Shown here: positions 1 through 9,500 of the stretch, piece after piece
Numbering within the stretch: the stretch's first letter is position 1
Layout of the letters: every line of letters begins with the position of its first letter
NCBI RefSeq assembly: GCF_002245535.1
Contig: NZ_NKCN01000001.1
Coordinates: forward strand, 372,001-436,000
DNA length: 64,000 bases
Origin: Mycobacterium lehmannii
Lineage (GTDB): Bacteria > Actinomycetota > Actinomycetes > Mycobacteriales > Mycobacteriaceae
Direction of reading: 5' to 3'
Translations under genes and position numbers: made by a program
The notes under the pieces: model-generated
Databases searched by the model: none
Told to the model about the DNA's origin: nothing
What the model saw: the letters and a program-made list of their open reading frames with translations, nothing else

Positions 1-551
1 GCGAGTTCGGCAAGCAGTCGTACGGGTCGGTGCGTTATCAGTCGATCACCTGGCTCAACGGTGGGCTGTTCAACGAGGCCTACACTCCGCGCACCATGCA
101 GAAGCTCATGTCGGGAACTCCGCTGGGCGACTTGATGAGTCCTCTGCAGGGACGCAGTTCGCTGTCGCGAAAGATGCTCGAGCGAACACTCGACGAACTG
201 TTCGGGCCGAACACGAAGCCCTCACGCGAGCTGATGGACCGCTTTCATCAGATTCTCGAATACAACGACGGTAAGCGCGTGCTGCACAAGGTCGGTCGAT
301 TCCTGGGCGACCGGTACACGCACCGCAACCGATGGGTGCGCGCCATGCGCCGAACCACGGTTCCCATGCGCCTGATCGACGGACCCGTCGACCCGAACTC
401 CGGGGCACACATGGCGCGCCGGTACGCCGAAGTGATCCCCGACGCCGACGTGGTGATGCTCGCCGACGACATCGGACACTGGCCGCAACTCGAGGCTCCC
501 GAGGAAGTGTTGCGCCACTTCCTGATTCACATCGAGAAGGTGACCGCCTAG
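1..551 (+). CDS. Alpha/beta hydrolase, C-terminal part (enters from the left edge)
   Basis: The frame is open from base 3 to the TAG at 549-551, so the gene begins outside the window. An in-frame GTG at 30 is probably not the start. The visible 180 or so residues look like the cap and C-terminal end of an alpha/beta hydrolase. An acid-loop motif DGPVDPNSG is followed about 40 residues later by DIGHWPQLEAPEEV, which fits the catalytic Asp and His positions of the fold. The nucleophile elbow lies upstream and is not visible, so the substrate cannot be inferred. Its stop overlaps the stop of the convergent RNase D gene, leaving no room for a separate terminator. Confidence 0.75.
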   Translation, partial: EFGKQSYGSVRYQSITWLNGGLFNEAYTPRTMQKLMSGTPLGDLMSPLQGRSSLSRKMLERTLDELFGPNTKPSRELMDRFHQILEYNDGKRVLHKVGRFLGDRYTHRNRWVRAMRRTTVPMRLIDGPVDPNSGAHMARRYAEVIPDADVVMLADDIGHWPQLEAPEEVLRHFLIHIEKVTA

Positions 552-1852
552 CCTCCGGCGGATCCCTGCTCGGCGAGCGCAGCGTCGGCCTTGGTCAGCG
601 CCTCGGCCAGCGGAGGCACCGTCAACTCGCGTTGCCATGGCCGCGCGCCCGCGTCACGCAGAAACGACTCGATCACGTTCGTCCGGTCATCGACCGGCTC
701 CCAGTCCCAACACAACCGGCGCACGGTATCGGGGGAGAGCAGATTCTCGGTGGGCACGGAAACCCGTTGCGACACATCGGTGAGCGCGGCGCGCACCGCG
801 TCCAGTCGAGCGGCGGCTTCGGGTTTGCGCCTGGCCCACCGGGACGCGGGCGGAGGACCGTTCGGCGGCTCCTGCGATGTCGGCAGGTCCTGCGTGGTGC
901 GGGCCCGGGCGAGCGCGTCGAGCCAGACCTTGGCGCTGCGACGCTGCCGGTTGCCGCCGAATATCGGCAGCGCCGTCAACTTCTCGACGGTGTCGGGGTC
1001 GGTGGTCGCGGCGTTGATGATGGCCGAGTCCGGCAGGATCCGGCCCGGCGCGATGTCGCGGCGCTGCGCGATGTGGTCTCGGGTGGTCCACAGTTCGCGC
1101 ACGGCGGCCAGCGCGCGGGCGTCGCGGATCTTGTGGATGCCGGACGTGCGTCGCCAGCGGTCCCGGCGGGTCGGTGTCGCCTCGAACTTCCTGAGGTGCT
1201 CGAATTCCTGTGCGGCCCACTCGGTTTTGCCCTGTTCCTCGAGTACCGCCGCGACCGCGTCGCGCAGGTCGACGAGCACCTCCACATCGAGAGCGGCGTA
1301 GTTGAGCCATTCGTCGGGCAGCGGCCGCTTGGACCAGTCGGCGGCGCCGTGGCCCTTCGTGAGCTGCAGGCCCAGCAGCCGCTGCACGATCGCGGCGAGG
1401 TTGACCTTGTCGTAGCCGGCGAGTCGGCCCGCCAGCTCCGTGTCGTACAAACGGACCGGCCGGATGCCGAGTTCGGCCAGACACGGCAGATCCTGGTCGG
1501 CGGCGTGCAGCACCCATTCGTTTGTGGCCAGCACCTCTGCCACGGGGGCCAGCGCTTCGAGCGGATCGGCGCCGTGGCTCACCGGGTCGATCAACACGGT
1601 GCCGGCGCCGTCGCGTCGGATCTGGACGAGGTAGGCGCGGTTGGAGTAGCGGAACCCCGAGGCGCGCTCGGCGTCGACCGCGAATGGGCCGTTGCCGGAC
1701 GCCAGCAACTCGGCGGCCTTGCGGATCTCACTGACACTGGTCGACAGTGCGGGGACGCCGTCGCGGGGCACCAGCAGCGGCGTCGCCTCCGGCTCGGCCT
1801 CTTCGGGCGCGGCCGCCTGCGGGATGGCCTCGTCGGGATCGGGCATCGTCAA
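548..1852 (-). CDS. rnd: Ribonuclease D-like 3'-5' exonuclease with HRDC domain
   Basis: A 434-aa DEDD-family exonuclease. The first exonuclease motif is VDAE (D60, E62), a second Asp lies in AADQDLPCL, and the third motif is Y-x3-D in YAALDVEVL. This is the DEDDy pattern of RNase D, which trims the 3' ends of tRNA and other stable RNAs. An HRDC nucleic-acid-binding domain follows at about residues 225-305. The first start is a TTG whose bases overlap the stop of the upstream DUF3000 gene; an ATG six bases further in (1846) is an equally good start. The overlap implies cotranscription with DUF3000. The same gene pair is, from memory, Rv2680-Rv2681 in M. tuberculosis. Confidence 0.9.
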   Translation of the reverse strand: MTMPDPDEAIPQAAAPEEAEPEATPLLVPRDGVPALSTSVSEIRKAAELLASGNGPFAVDAERASGFRYSNRAYLVQIRRDGAGTVLIDPVSHGADPLEALAPVAEVLATNEWVLHAADQDLPCLAELGIRPVRLYDTELAGRLAGYDKVNLAAIVQRLLGLQLTKGHGAADWSKRPLPDEWLNYAALDVEVLVDLRDAVAAVLEEQGKTEWAAQEFEHLRKFEATPTRRDRWRRTSGIHKIRDARALAAVRELWTTRDHIAQRRDIAPGRILPDSAIINAATTDPDTVEKLTALPIFGGNRQRRSAKVWLDALARARTTQDLPTSQEPPNGPPPASRWARRKPEAAARLDAVRAALTDVSQRVSVPTENLLSPDTVRRLCWDWEPVDDRTNVIESFLRDAGARPWQRELTVPPLAEALTKADAALAEQGSAGG

Positions 1853-2430
1853 GCGCGGGTGCGCGAGCCGAGGTCGGTGACGCCCTGCGGCGGCAGCCCG
1901 GCGGCGTGCTCGAGCACCTCACAGAACGCCTCGACGTGCGGGCCCAACTCCAGCGTCGTCGCCGTCCAGGAGGCACGCAGTTCCAACTGGTGGGCCCGGG
2001 GCGGGCCGGAGATGTCGCCGTAGCGCACCGACGTGGTGGCGGTGACGGTGCCGCCCAGGGCGGTGACGTGCTCGGCGCGCTCGGCAAGGGCGTCGACGAG
2101 CCAGCTCCACGCGACTTCGGGCAGCAGCGGGTCGACGGCTTCGCTGGAGTCCAGATCGGCCTGGATGTAGGCGACCAGGCGCATCGTGCCGTCCCAGGCG
2201 TCGGCGCCCTCGGGGTCGTGCAGCAGGATCAGGCGGCCGAACGCGTCACCTTCGGAGCGCTCCGGCACGATCGCCGTCTCGGGATGGCGGACCTCTGCGC
2301 CCAGCGCATAGCTGAACGGTGCCAGCCGCTGCGGCGGGCGGATCGGGCCGAGCTCGATCTCCGGGCGGACGGTGGTGGCATTCATCGCCGCCACCGCTTC
2401 ACGGAACTGAGCCGGTTCGGCGGTGGTCAC
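1849..2430 (-). CDS. DUF3000 family protein
   Basis: A conserved actinobacterial protein of about 193 aa with no assigned reaction. I place the start at the GTG at 2430 (VTTAEPAQF), because the longer frame reaching 2559 runs into the divergent hemE start and its first 43 residues look non-coding. No good Shine-Dalgarno precedes it, and leaderless initiation is possible. The stop overlaps the RNase D start, so the two are probably translationally coupled. The protein is rich in acidic residues and shows no membrane segment or signal peptide, so it is expected to be cytoplasmic. Confidence 0.8.
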   Translation of the reverse strand: MTTAEPAQFREAVAAMNATTVRPEIELGPIRPPQRLAPFSYALGAEVRHPETAIVPERSEGDAFGRLILLHDPEGADAWDGTMRLVAYIQADLDSSEAVDPLLPEVAWSWLVDALAERAEHVTALGGTVTATTSVRYGDISGPPRAHQLELRASWTATTLELGPHVEAFCEVLEHAAGLPPQGVTDLGSRTRA

Positions 2431-2549
2431 GACGTTTGACGCTAGACCATTCGAGCAGGTCTGTGCGCGTGGCGCGCCGATCTTGTTAGGCACCGATCCG
2501 GTCGAGGCGAAACGGGCGCCGCCCGGTCCGCATGGCAGCATTGACAGCG

Positions 2550-3614
2550 ATGAACACACGCCGTGAGCTGCCCGACTCCGCCTATCTGGCCGCCGCCTGC
2601 GGCCGCAAGCCCGGCCGCGTGCCCGTGTGGTTCATGCGGCAGGCGGGCCGTTCGCTACCCGAGTACCGCGCACTGCGGGCAAAGAACACGATGATGCAGG
2701 CCTGCTTCGATGCCGAGCTGATCACCGAGATCACCCTGCAGCCGATCCGCAGGCACGGCGTCGACGCCGCGATCCTGTTCTCCGACATCGTGGTGCCGTT
2801 GCGGGCCTCGGGCATCGACCTCGACATCGTTCCCGACGTCGGCCCGGTGATAGAGCACCCGATTCGCACCGCCGCCGACGTCGCCGCGATGAGACCGCTG
2901 GAGCGGGAGCAGGTCGCGCCGGTCGCTCAGGCCGTCGCGACGCTGGTGTCCGAACTCGGTGACGTGCCGCTGATCGGGTTCGCGGGCGCGCCCTTCACTC
3001 TGGCTTCCTATCTGGTCGAGGGCGGACCGAGCCGCAACCACGAACGCACCAAGGCGATGATGCTCGGAGAACCCGAGACGTGGCACGCGCTGATGACCGC
3101 GCTGACCGAGGTGACGATCGCGTTCCTGCAGGTGCAGGTGGACGCGGGTGTCGATGCGATCCAAGTGTTCGACTCATGGGCGGGGACGCTGTCGCTGGCC
3201 GACTACCGCAGCTATGTACTGCCGCACAGCACCCGGGTGTTCGCGACGCTGGCCGCCGCCGGAGTGCCGATGACCCACTTCGGTGTCGGTACCGCCGAAC
3301 TGCTGGGCGCGATGTCGCAGGCGGCCTCCGGCCACGGCGCCCCGGCGGTGGTCGGGGTCGACTGGCGCACGTCGCTGTCCGATGCCGCCGCCCGGGTGGT
3401 CCCGGGGACGGCGTTGCAGGGCAACCTGGACCCGGTGGTGCTGCTGGCCGGCCTGCCGGTGGCTGAACGCGCTGCGCGTGCGGTCGTCGACGACGGCAGG
3501 CGGGCGATCGATGCGGGCGCCGCCGGGCATGTGTTCAACCTCGGGCACGGCGTGCTCCCGGCCACCGATCCCGAGGTGATCACTGAAGTGGTGGCGCTGG
3601 TGCATTCGCTGTGA
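2550..3614 (+). CDS. hemE: Uroporphyrinogen III decarboxylase
   Basis: HemE removes four acetate carboxyls from uroporphyrinogen III to give coproporphyrinogen III. Family signatures are clear: [16 protein letters not shown] near residue 25 and [17 protein letters not shown] near residue 145. I use the ATG at 2550 (MNTRRELPD); the frame also offers a start at 2532 that adds only six residues. About 354 aa, the usual family length. Its TGA overlaps the GTG of hemY in a GTGA arrangement, and hemQ follows. The three genes thus form a coproporphyrin-dependent haem operon, as in other actinobacteria. It is transcribed divergently from the DUF3000 gene. Confidence 0.97.
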   Translation: MNTRRELPDSAYLAAACGRKPGRVPVWFMRQAGRSLPEYRALRAKNTMMQACFDAELITEITLQPIRRHGVDAAILFSDIVVPLRASGIDLDIVPDVGPVIEHPIRTAADVAAMRPLEREQVAPVAQAVATLVSELGDVPLIGFAGAPFTLASYLVEGGPSRNHERTKAMMLGEPETWHALMTALTEVTIAFLQVQVDAGVDAIQVFDSWAGTLSLADYRSYVLPHSTRVFATLAAAGVPMTHFGVGTAELLGAMSQAASGHGAPAVVGVDWRTSLSDAAARVVPGTALQGNLDPVVLLAGLPVAERAARAVVDDGRRAIDAGAAGHVFNLGHGVLPATDPEVITEVVALVHSL

Positions 3615-4966
3615 GTGCATCGTATTGCGTTGTCGGCGGAGGGATCTCAGGTCTCGTCGCCGCATACCGCCTGCGCGTCGCCGCGGGGCCCGACGCGTCG
3701 ATCACGCTGTTCGACCCCGCCGACCGCCTTGGTGGCGTGCTGCGCACCGAGCGGATCGGCGGCCAACCGATGGACGTGGGTGCTGAGGCGTTCGTCGCGC
3801 GTCGACCCGAAGTCCCTGCCTTGCTGGCCGAGCTGGGCCTGGCGAACCGCCAGATCGGCACGACCGGCGCGCGCCCGCTGATCTACAGCCAAGGCAAGCT
3901 GCATCCGCTGCCCGCCGGCACGCTGCAGGGGATACCGGCGCAGCCGTCGGCGGTGGCGGGGCTGGTGGACGAGGCGACGATCGCCTGGATGCACGGCGAA
4001 CCCAATCGCCCGTTCTCGTGGCGCCCGGGCGGCGACCCGTCCGTTGCCGAGCTGGTCGGCGACCGGTTCGGTGAGCAGGTGATCACCCGTTCGGTCGAAC
4101 CCTTGCTGGCCGGTGTTTACGCAGGCAACGCGGCGACGATCGGGGTTCGTTCGGCGGTGCCGACGCTGGCTGTGGCCCTTGACCGCGGCGCGAGAAATCT
4201 CACCGAGGCTGTTCGGGACGCGGCGCCGCCGCCGGTCACCGGGTCGGTCTTCGGCGCGGTCGACGGCGGCTACCGGGTGCTGATCGACGAGCTCGTCCGG
4301 CGCGCCGGCGCACAGTGGCAGCAGGTCACCGTCGAAGGGCTGCACCGCGGCGCGCGGGGCTGGGAACTCGTCGACGACGAGGGCGCCTGCCACCACGCCG
4401 ACGCGGTCGTGCTCGCCGTGCCTGCGCCCCGGCTGGCGCGGCTGGTCGCGGAGGTCGCTCCCCGAAGTGCGGCCGCGGCTGGGCGCATTGCGGTGGCGTC
4501 GACGGCGTTGGTGGCGTTGGGGTTGCCGGGCGGTACGCCGTTACCGCAGCAGTCCGGCGTGCTCGTGGCAAGCGGTGAACGTCTGCGGTCGAAGGCGGTC
4601 ACGCTGACGTCGCGCAAATGGGGTCAACGCGGCAGCGTCGAGTTGGTCCGGCTCTCCTTCGGGCGGTTCGGCGACAACCTGGCCCGCAGCGTGGGCGACG
4701 AGGAACTGCTCACGTGGGCGGCCGAGGATCTCGCCACGCTCTTCGGTGTCAGGACCGAGCCCGTCGACTACCACGTGCAGCGGTGGATCGACGCGATGCC
4801 GCAATACGGGCCCGGTCACGGTGCGCTGGTCGCCGAGTTGCGCTCGGGACTGCCGCCGACGATCGCGGTCGCGGGCGGTTATCTGGACGGCATCGGCGTA
4901 CCGGCGTGTGTGTCGGCGGCCACCAGGGCGGTGGCGTCGCTGGTCACCACACGCGTGGCACGATAG
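3611..4966 (+). CDS. hemY: Coproporphyrinogen III / protoporphyrinogen oxidase (HemY/CgoX type)
   Basis: A 451-aa FAD-dependent oxidase. The N terminus carries the dinucleotide-binding motif [15 protein letters not shown], and a typical FAD-closing segment [16 protein letters not shown] lies near the C terminus. In Gram-positive and actinobacterial haem synthesis this family oxidises coproporphyrinogen III to coproporphyrin III (CgoX), although older annotation calls it protoporphyrinogen oxidase (hemG/hemY). The GTG start overlaps the hemE stop by four bases, so translation is probably coupled. Only four bases separate its stop from the hemQ start. The neighbouring hemQ supports the coproporphyrin route over the classical one. 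Confidence 0.93.
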   Translation: MSASYCVVGGGISGLVAAYRLRVAAGPDASITLFDPADRLGGVLRTERIGGQPMDVGAEAFVARRPEVPALLAELGLANRQIGTTGARPLIYSQGKLHPLPAGTLQGIPAQPSAVAGLVDEATIAWMHGEPNRPFSWRPGGDPSVAELVGDRFGEQVITRSVEPLLAGVYAGNAATIGVRSAVPTLAVALDRGARNLTEAVRDAAPPPVTGSVFGAVDGGYRVLIDELVRRAGAQWQQVTVEGLHRGARGWELVDDEGACHHADAVVLAVPAPRLARLVAEVAPRSAAAAGRIAVASTALVALGLPGGTPLPQQSGVLVASGERLRSKAVTLTSRKWGQRGSVELVRLSFGRFGDNLARSVGDEELLTWAAEDLATLFGVRTEPVDYHVQRWIDAMPQYGPGHGALVAELRSGLPPTIAVAGGYLDGIGVPACVSAATRAVASLVTTRVAR

Positions 4967-4970
4967 AGCT

Positions 4971-5666
4971 ATGGCCAAGCTCGACTTCGACACGCTCAAC
5001 TCGACCCTTCGCTACCTGATGTTCTCGGTGTTCGCCGTGCGGCCCGGAGAACTGGGAGAGGAGCGTGGCGCGGTCGTCGACGAGACCGCGACGTTCCTCA
5101 AACAACAGGAGGAGCGCGGCGTCGTGGTGCGCGGCCTGTACGACATCGCGGGTATGCGCGCCGATGCCGACTTCATGATCTGGACACACGCCGACAACGT
5201 CGAGGCGCTGCAGGCCACCTACGCCGATTTCCGTCGCACCACCGCCTTGGGGCGTGCGAGCAATCCGGTGTGGAGCAACGTCGCGCTGCACCGTCCCGCG
5301 GAGTTCAACAAGAGCCACATCCCGGCGTTCCTGGCGGGTGAGGAGCCGGGGAACTACATCTGCGTGTATCCCTTCGTGCGGTCGCTGGACTGGTATCTGC
5401 TGCCCGACGAGGAGCGCCGCCGCATGCTCTCCGAACACGGCATGGCGGCGCGCGGCTACAAGGACGTGCGAGCCAACACCGTCCCGGCGTTCGCGTTGGG
5501 CGACTACGAGTGGATCCTGGCGTTCGAGGCGCCGGAACTGCACCGCATCGTCGACCTGATGCGTGATCTGCGTGCCACCGACGCGCGTCGACATGTGCGC
5601 GAGGAGACGCCGTTCTTCACCGGTCCGCGGATCAGCGCGGAGCAGTTGATCGATCGCCTGCCGTAA
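4971..5666 (+). CDS. hemQ: Coproheme decarboxylase HemQ (ChdC)
   Basis: A 231-aa chlorite dismutase-fold protein that decarboxylates coproheme to haem b, the last step of the actinobacterial pathway. The residues expected for the actinobacterial enzyme are in place: a distal His at about 116 (KSHIPAF), the catalytic Tyr at about 133 (VYPFV) and the proximal haem-ligand His at about 156 (SEHGMA). The spacings of 17 and 23 residues match what I recall for the Corynebacterium diphtheriae enzyme. The ATG at 4971 follows the hemY stop closely and is internal to a longer frame that is only a shadow. It ends the hemE-hemY-hemQ run. Confidence 0.95.
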   Translation: MAKLDFDTLNSTLRYLMFSVFAVRPGELGEERGAVVDETATFLKQQEERGVVVRGLYDIAGMRADADFMIWTHADNVEALQATYADFRRTTALGRASNPVWSNVALHRPAEFNKSHIPAFLAGEEPGNYICVYPFVRSLDWYLLPDEERRRMLSEHGMAARGYKDVRANTVPAFALGDYEWILAFEAPELHRIVDLMRDLRATDARRHVREETPFFTGPRISAEQLIDRLP

Positions 5667-5693
5667 CCGGCGTCGCTCGGTCATCATTGACCG

Positions 5694-6005
5694 ATGAGGA
5701 TGAAGGTGCTGCTCTGTGCGGCGATGTCGATCGGGGCGCTGGCGGGGGCGCCGACGGGGTTGGCGCAGGCTCCAGACAGCGAGAAGTGTGCGCCGCGCTT
5801 CGGTCAGGTCATCGACATCACGGCCGGCGACATCGACTGCATCACTGCATCGGACTACGCCGTGAAGTACGACCTCAACGGCAACAAATACCAGGTCATC
5901 GGCCCGTTCACGTGTTACTCGGGTAACGCGATGACGGCGCCGCTGCTGTTCCAGTGTGTCGCCGACACCGAGGACCGCGCCGAGTTCGCCGTATACCCGG
6001 CGTAG
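5694..6005 (+). CDS. Small secreted protein, function unknown
   Basis: A 103-aa protein with a clear Sec signal peptide (Lys/Arg start, hydrophobic core to about residue 20, cleavage near GLAQA). The mature part of about 80 residues has four cysteines (KCAP, DCIT, TCYS, QCVA) that could form two disulphides outside the cytoplasm. It lies 28 bp after hemQ on the same strand and could be read from the haem operon. I do not recognise the family. A hairpin and a small repeat tract separate it from the convergent msrB gene. Confidence 0.75.
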   Translation: MRMKVLLCAAMSIGALAGAPTGLAQAPDSEKCAPRFGQVIDITAGDIDCITASDYAVKYDLNGNKYQVIGPFTCYSGNAMTAPLLFQCVADTEDRAEFAVYPA

Positions 6006-6020
6006 TTTTTTGGGCGCCTA

Positions 6021-6050
6021 ATCGCGCGGAATCGCGCCGAATCGCGCCGA
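6021..6050. repeat. Three tandem copies of a 10-bp unit
   Basis: Three adjacent 10-base units, ATCGCGC[GC]GA, occupy the gap between the stop of the small secreted gene and the hairpin before msrB. The second and third units are identical; the first differs at one base. The tract is non-coding. It could form a nested structure with the adjacent terminator-like hairpin. Confidence 0.8.
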
Positions 6051-6054
6051 AATG

Positions 6055-6097
6055 GCATTCCAGCAGAACTTTTTCGAGTGGAGCCCTGCTGGAATGC
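6055..6097. terminator. Bidirectional terminator-like hairpin between convergent genes
   Basis: A perfect 12-bp inverted repeat (6055-6066 GCATTCCAGCAG, 6086-6097 CTGCTGGAATGC) with a 19-base loop. The pairing continues outward, with AAAT/ATTT after one bulged base. It sits between the plus-strand secreted protein and the minus-strand msrB, where a shared terminator is expected. No long T tract follows, as is common in mycobacteria. Confidence 0.6.
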
Positions 6098-6106
6098 AAT
6101 TTCGCG

Positions 6107-6520
6107 TCAGGAAGTCGGCTTGAGCCGCAGCGAGATCGAGTTGATGCAGTAGCGCTGGTCGGTCGGAGTGGGGTAGCCCTCGCCCTCGAAGACGTGGCCC
6201 AGGTGGCTGTGGCAGTTGGCGCAGATCACTTCGACGCGGCGCATGCCCAGCGAGTCGTCGGCGCGCAGAATGACGGCATCGGAGTCGGCGGGATCGAAGA
6301 ACGACGGCCATCCGCAGTGCGATTCGAACTTCTCGCTACTGCGGAAGAGCTCGGCACCACAGGCGCGGCACTCGTAGACGCCCTCGGTCTTGGTGTCGGT
6401 GTACTCGCCGGTGAACGGGCGCTCGGTGCCGGCCTGACGCAGGACGTGGAACTCCTCGGGGGTCAGCTTCTTGCGCCACTCGTCATCGGTCAGCTGCAGT
6501 TTGGGAGCCGGTGTGGTCAT
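6107..6520 (-). CDS. msrB: Peptide methionine-R-sulfoxide reductase MsrB
   Basis: A 137-aa enzyme that reduces methionine-R-sulfoxide in oxidised proteins using thioredoxin. All hallmarks are present: two zinc-binding CxxC pairs (C51/C54 and C100/C103), the CGWPSF segment with a candidate resolving Cys at 69, and the catalytic Cys at 125 in RYCINS. The ATG overlaps the stop codon of the giant upstream cyclase gene (ATGA), so msrB appears to be the last gene of that transcript and may be translated by re-initiation. In M. tuberculosis, msrB (Rv2674) directly follows aftC (Rv2673); here two extra genes lie between them. Confidence 0.96.
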   Translation of the reverse strand: MTTPAPKLQLTDDEWRKKLTPEEFHVLRQAGTERPFTGEYTDTKTEGVYECRACGAELFRSSEKFESHCGWPSFFDPADSDAVILRADDSLGMRRVEVICANCHSHLGHVFEGEGYPTPTDQRYCINSISLRLKPTS

Positions 6521-9500
6521 GACTCCACGCTACTGCCGGCACGGCGCACCCGTTCCTCGGCGTATTCGAACGCGGCGGCCTCGTCGTCGACGTCGAACTC
6601 CGCGAGATGCGTGGTAAGTCCCTCGCGGAACTCGCCCACGATGATGCGGGTCCACTCATATCGCTCGCCGTCGTGGCCGATTGCTTCGCGTTCGTGCAGA
6701 GTCACCGCGACCGTCGGTGAAATCCATCGTTCGATCGAGTGCCACGAACGGACCGAGGCGACCATTGCGCACAGGTGCTCGTAGCTGGCGCGCAGGTCGG
6801 CGACTGACCGGTCGGGGAAGCCGGATCGCGAACGGCTGACGGCGTGCATGTCGGGGGTAGCCATCTCCCCGAACGCCCGGTCCCACTCCCGACGGTTGAT
6901 GGCCATCAGGTACTTGGCGATGTGGGTCGCGCCCTCGGCGACGGCCGCTCCTTCGCCGGCGCAGTACCGCCGCGTAAGTTCTTGGTAGGCGTTCTCGAAG
7001 TCGTCTTCGTCGAAGCGGCCCTCGTAGACGAAATGTCCAGCGTCGTCGACCTCGTAGACGTGGAGGTAAGACGTTGCGTTGCCGGCGTCGTCCGACCAGA
7101 CGCTGGAGTGCATACTCAGAAAGTAGCCGCGGACCGCTAGAGTTCGCCACTCGAAGTTGTTGTACTGAGCCAAGATCCGTTCCCCGGCCAGCCGCAGCCC
7201 GGCGGCATTACGAATGGGATCGCCGCTGATCCGGCGTCGATCGTCGTATACGCATGGGATTGCGTAGCAGCCGATACCCCCTTCAATATCCTTGGCCCGC
7301 ATGGCGTTCTGCAGCGCGGCGACGGTATCGCACGATCTGTTGGTCAACGGCAACCGGCTGCCGACGGCGTGGATGCGCTCCTCGGCGCAGGCGAAGGCGG
7401 CGTCCTCGTCATCGGCGTCGAACTCGCGCTCCGAGGCCATCCGCCCGTCGCGAAACTCCACGACGCTGAGTCGCGTCCAGGTGTACCGCTCGCCGTCGTG
7501 ACCGATGGCCTCGCGCTCGGTGCGGTTGACGCAACATGTTGGCGATACCCAACAGAGAGCTGACAGCCAAGTTCGTGCCCAGCCGACCCTCGCATTGAAG
7601 TCCTCAATAGCGGCGCGCGCCTCTGTGAGCGAACTGTCGGGAAATGCTGAGCTGGACTGCATCTCGAAGCGCATCTCGGGTTCCATGAGTTCGCCGAACA
7701 ACCGGTCGAGGTCGCCGCGGTTGAGCGCGACGATCCACTCGGTCTGTGTGGCACCTGCGTCGGCGAATGAAGCGCCCTCATCGAAGTAATACCGTCGCTC
7801 AAGTTCGCGATAGGCGCCCTCGAAATCGTCCTCATCGAAGCGACCGTGGTAGACGATGCGCCCAGCCTCGTCGACCTTATGAACCATCAGATACCGAACC
7901 TCGAAGCCGTCATCATTCGCCCATCGTGTCGAGCCGAGGTGAAGATTCTCACCGCGCACCGCCAGGGTCCTGCTCTCGAACGAGGTGTAGTCATCGAGGA
8001 TGCGCTCGAGTGCTGAGCGCGTGTCGCCGACGGGATTCCCGTGTAGGCGGCGGTGATCGCCGAAGACGAACGACTCTGAGGCGAGCGCGGCAGCGGCCTC
8101 GGTGTCCTGTGCTTGCATCAACCGCCAGAGGTTGTCGACCGTCTTCGTCGCGCGGTTGGTCAGCGAGAGCCGGCTGGCCGTCGCGCTCACCAACGACTCG
8201 GCGTAGGCGAAGGCGGAGTCCTCGTCGTCGACGTCGAATCGACAGTCGAGCACGGCACGCCCATCGCGAATCTCGCAGACGTCGATGCCGGTCCAGGTGT
8301 ATTGCTCACCGTCCTTACCGACGGCCTGCCGCTCGTGCCGTCCGACGCAATATGTAGGTGACGGCCAGCATTCAGCGACGTTCCATTGACGAACTGAGGC
8401 CATCATCGACCTCAGCTCCTCCAGGCTGGCTCGTAATTCCGCAGCAGACCGGTTGGGGAACGCTGTGCTGGAGCGATTTTCGACACGGAAGTCGTGGGAG
8501 GTGAGCTCTCCGAACGCGCGGTCGAAGTCGCCCGCGTTCAGCGCTATCATCAACTCGGCTGCGGCCGTCGCAGATTGTGTGAAAGTTGCCGCTTCCCCGG
8601 CGCAATAGCGTCGCGTTAGCTCTCGGTAGGCGCCTCCGAAGTCGTCCTCGTCGAAGCGCCCCTCATAGGTGATCCGCCCGCTGTCGTCGACCTCCTGGAG
8701 TACCAGATAGGCCGTTTCGTCACCGGCATCGTTCGACCAGCGGCTCCAAGCAAGGTGCAGTCGTTCGCCCCGTACGGCCAACGTGCCACCTTTGAAGTGG
8801 TCGTACTGCGCCAAGATGCGTTCCGCACCGCTGCGAACACCGTCGAGCGGATTTCCCCCCAGCTTTCGCCGATCATCGTATTCGAACTGTTCGGCATAGC
8901 GCTCGACCATCGAATCAACATCGTGGGCGTCCGCTGCCCGCCAGCTTGCGAAGAAAGTCCGGCTCGCCCGGTTGGTGACCGGTAACCGACTCGTGGCCTC
9001 ACGCGCGAGCTGTTCGGCGTGTGCGAATGCCGCCTCTTCGTCATCCAGTTCGTAAATGCACAGATGCGTGACCCTGTGCGCCTTGACCTCCATCACGAAA
9101 AGTCTTGACCAAGAGAACCGTTCATCGTCATGACCGACCGCTTCGCGCTCGTTGCGCCCGACTGCGTGTTGTGGAGAAACCCAGCGCACTGCAGAGTTCC
9201 ATGCCCGCACCGATGCGAACATCGCGATCAGCTCGTCGGTGCTCGATTTCAGTTCCTCGGCCGAACGATCGGGAAAGCCGGAACGCGAACGGTTTTCAAC
9301 ACGAAAGTCCGGTGCGATGAGCTCGTCGAACGCACGGCTTAGGTCGCGCTCGTTCATGGCGATCGCAAATTCGGTGGTTATCCTGCCTGAATCGCTTAAC
9401 GCTGCACCTTCACCGGCGTAGTAGCGGCGTTCGAGTTCGCCGTAGGCGGCGTCGAAGTCATTCTCGCCGAAGCGGCCGTAGTAGCAGATGAGGCCGTCCT

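Noticed and set aside
332..2023. Long plus-strand frame opposite RNase D and DUF3000
   Set aside because: Antisense shadow of GC-rich coding sequence; arginine/glycine-rich with no domain, while the minus strand encodes recognisable proteins.
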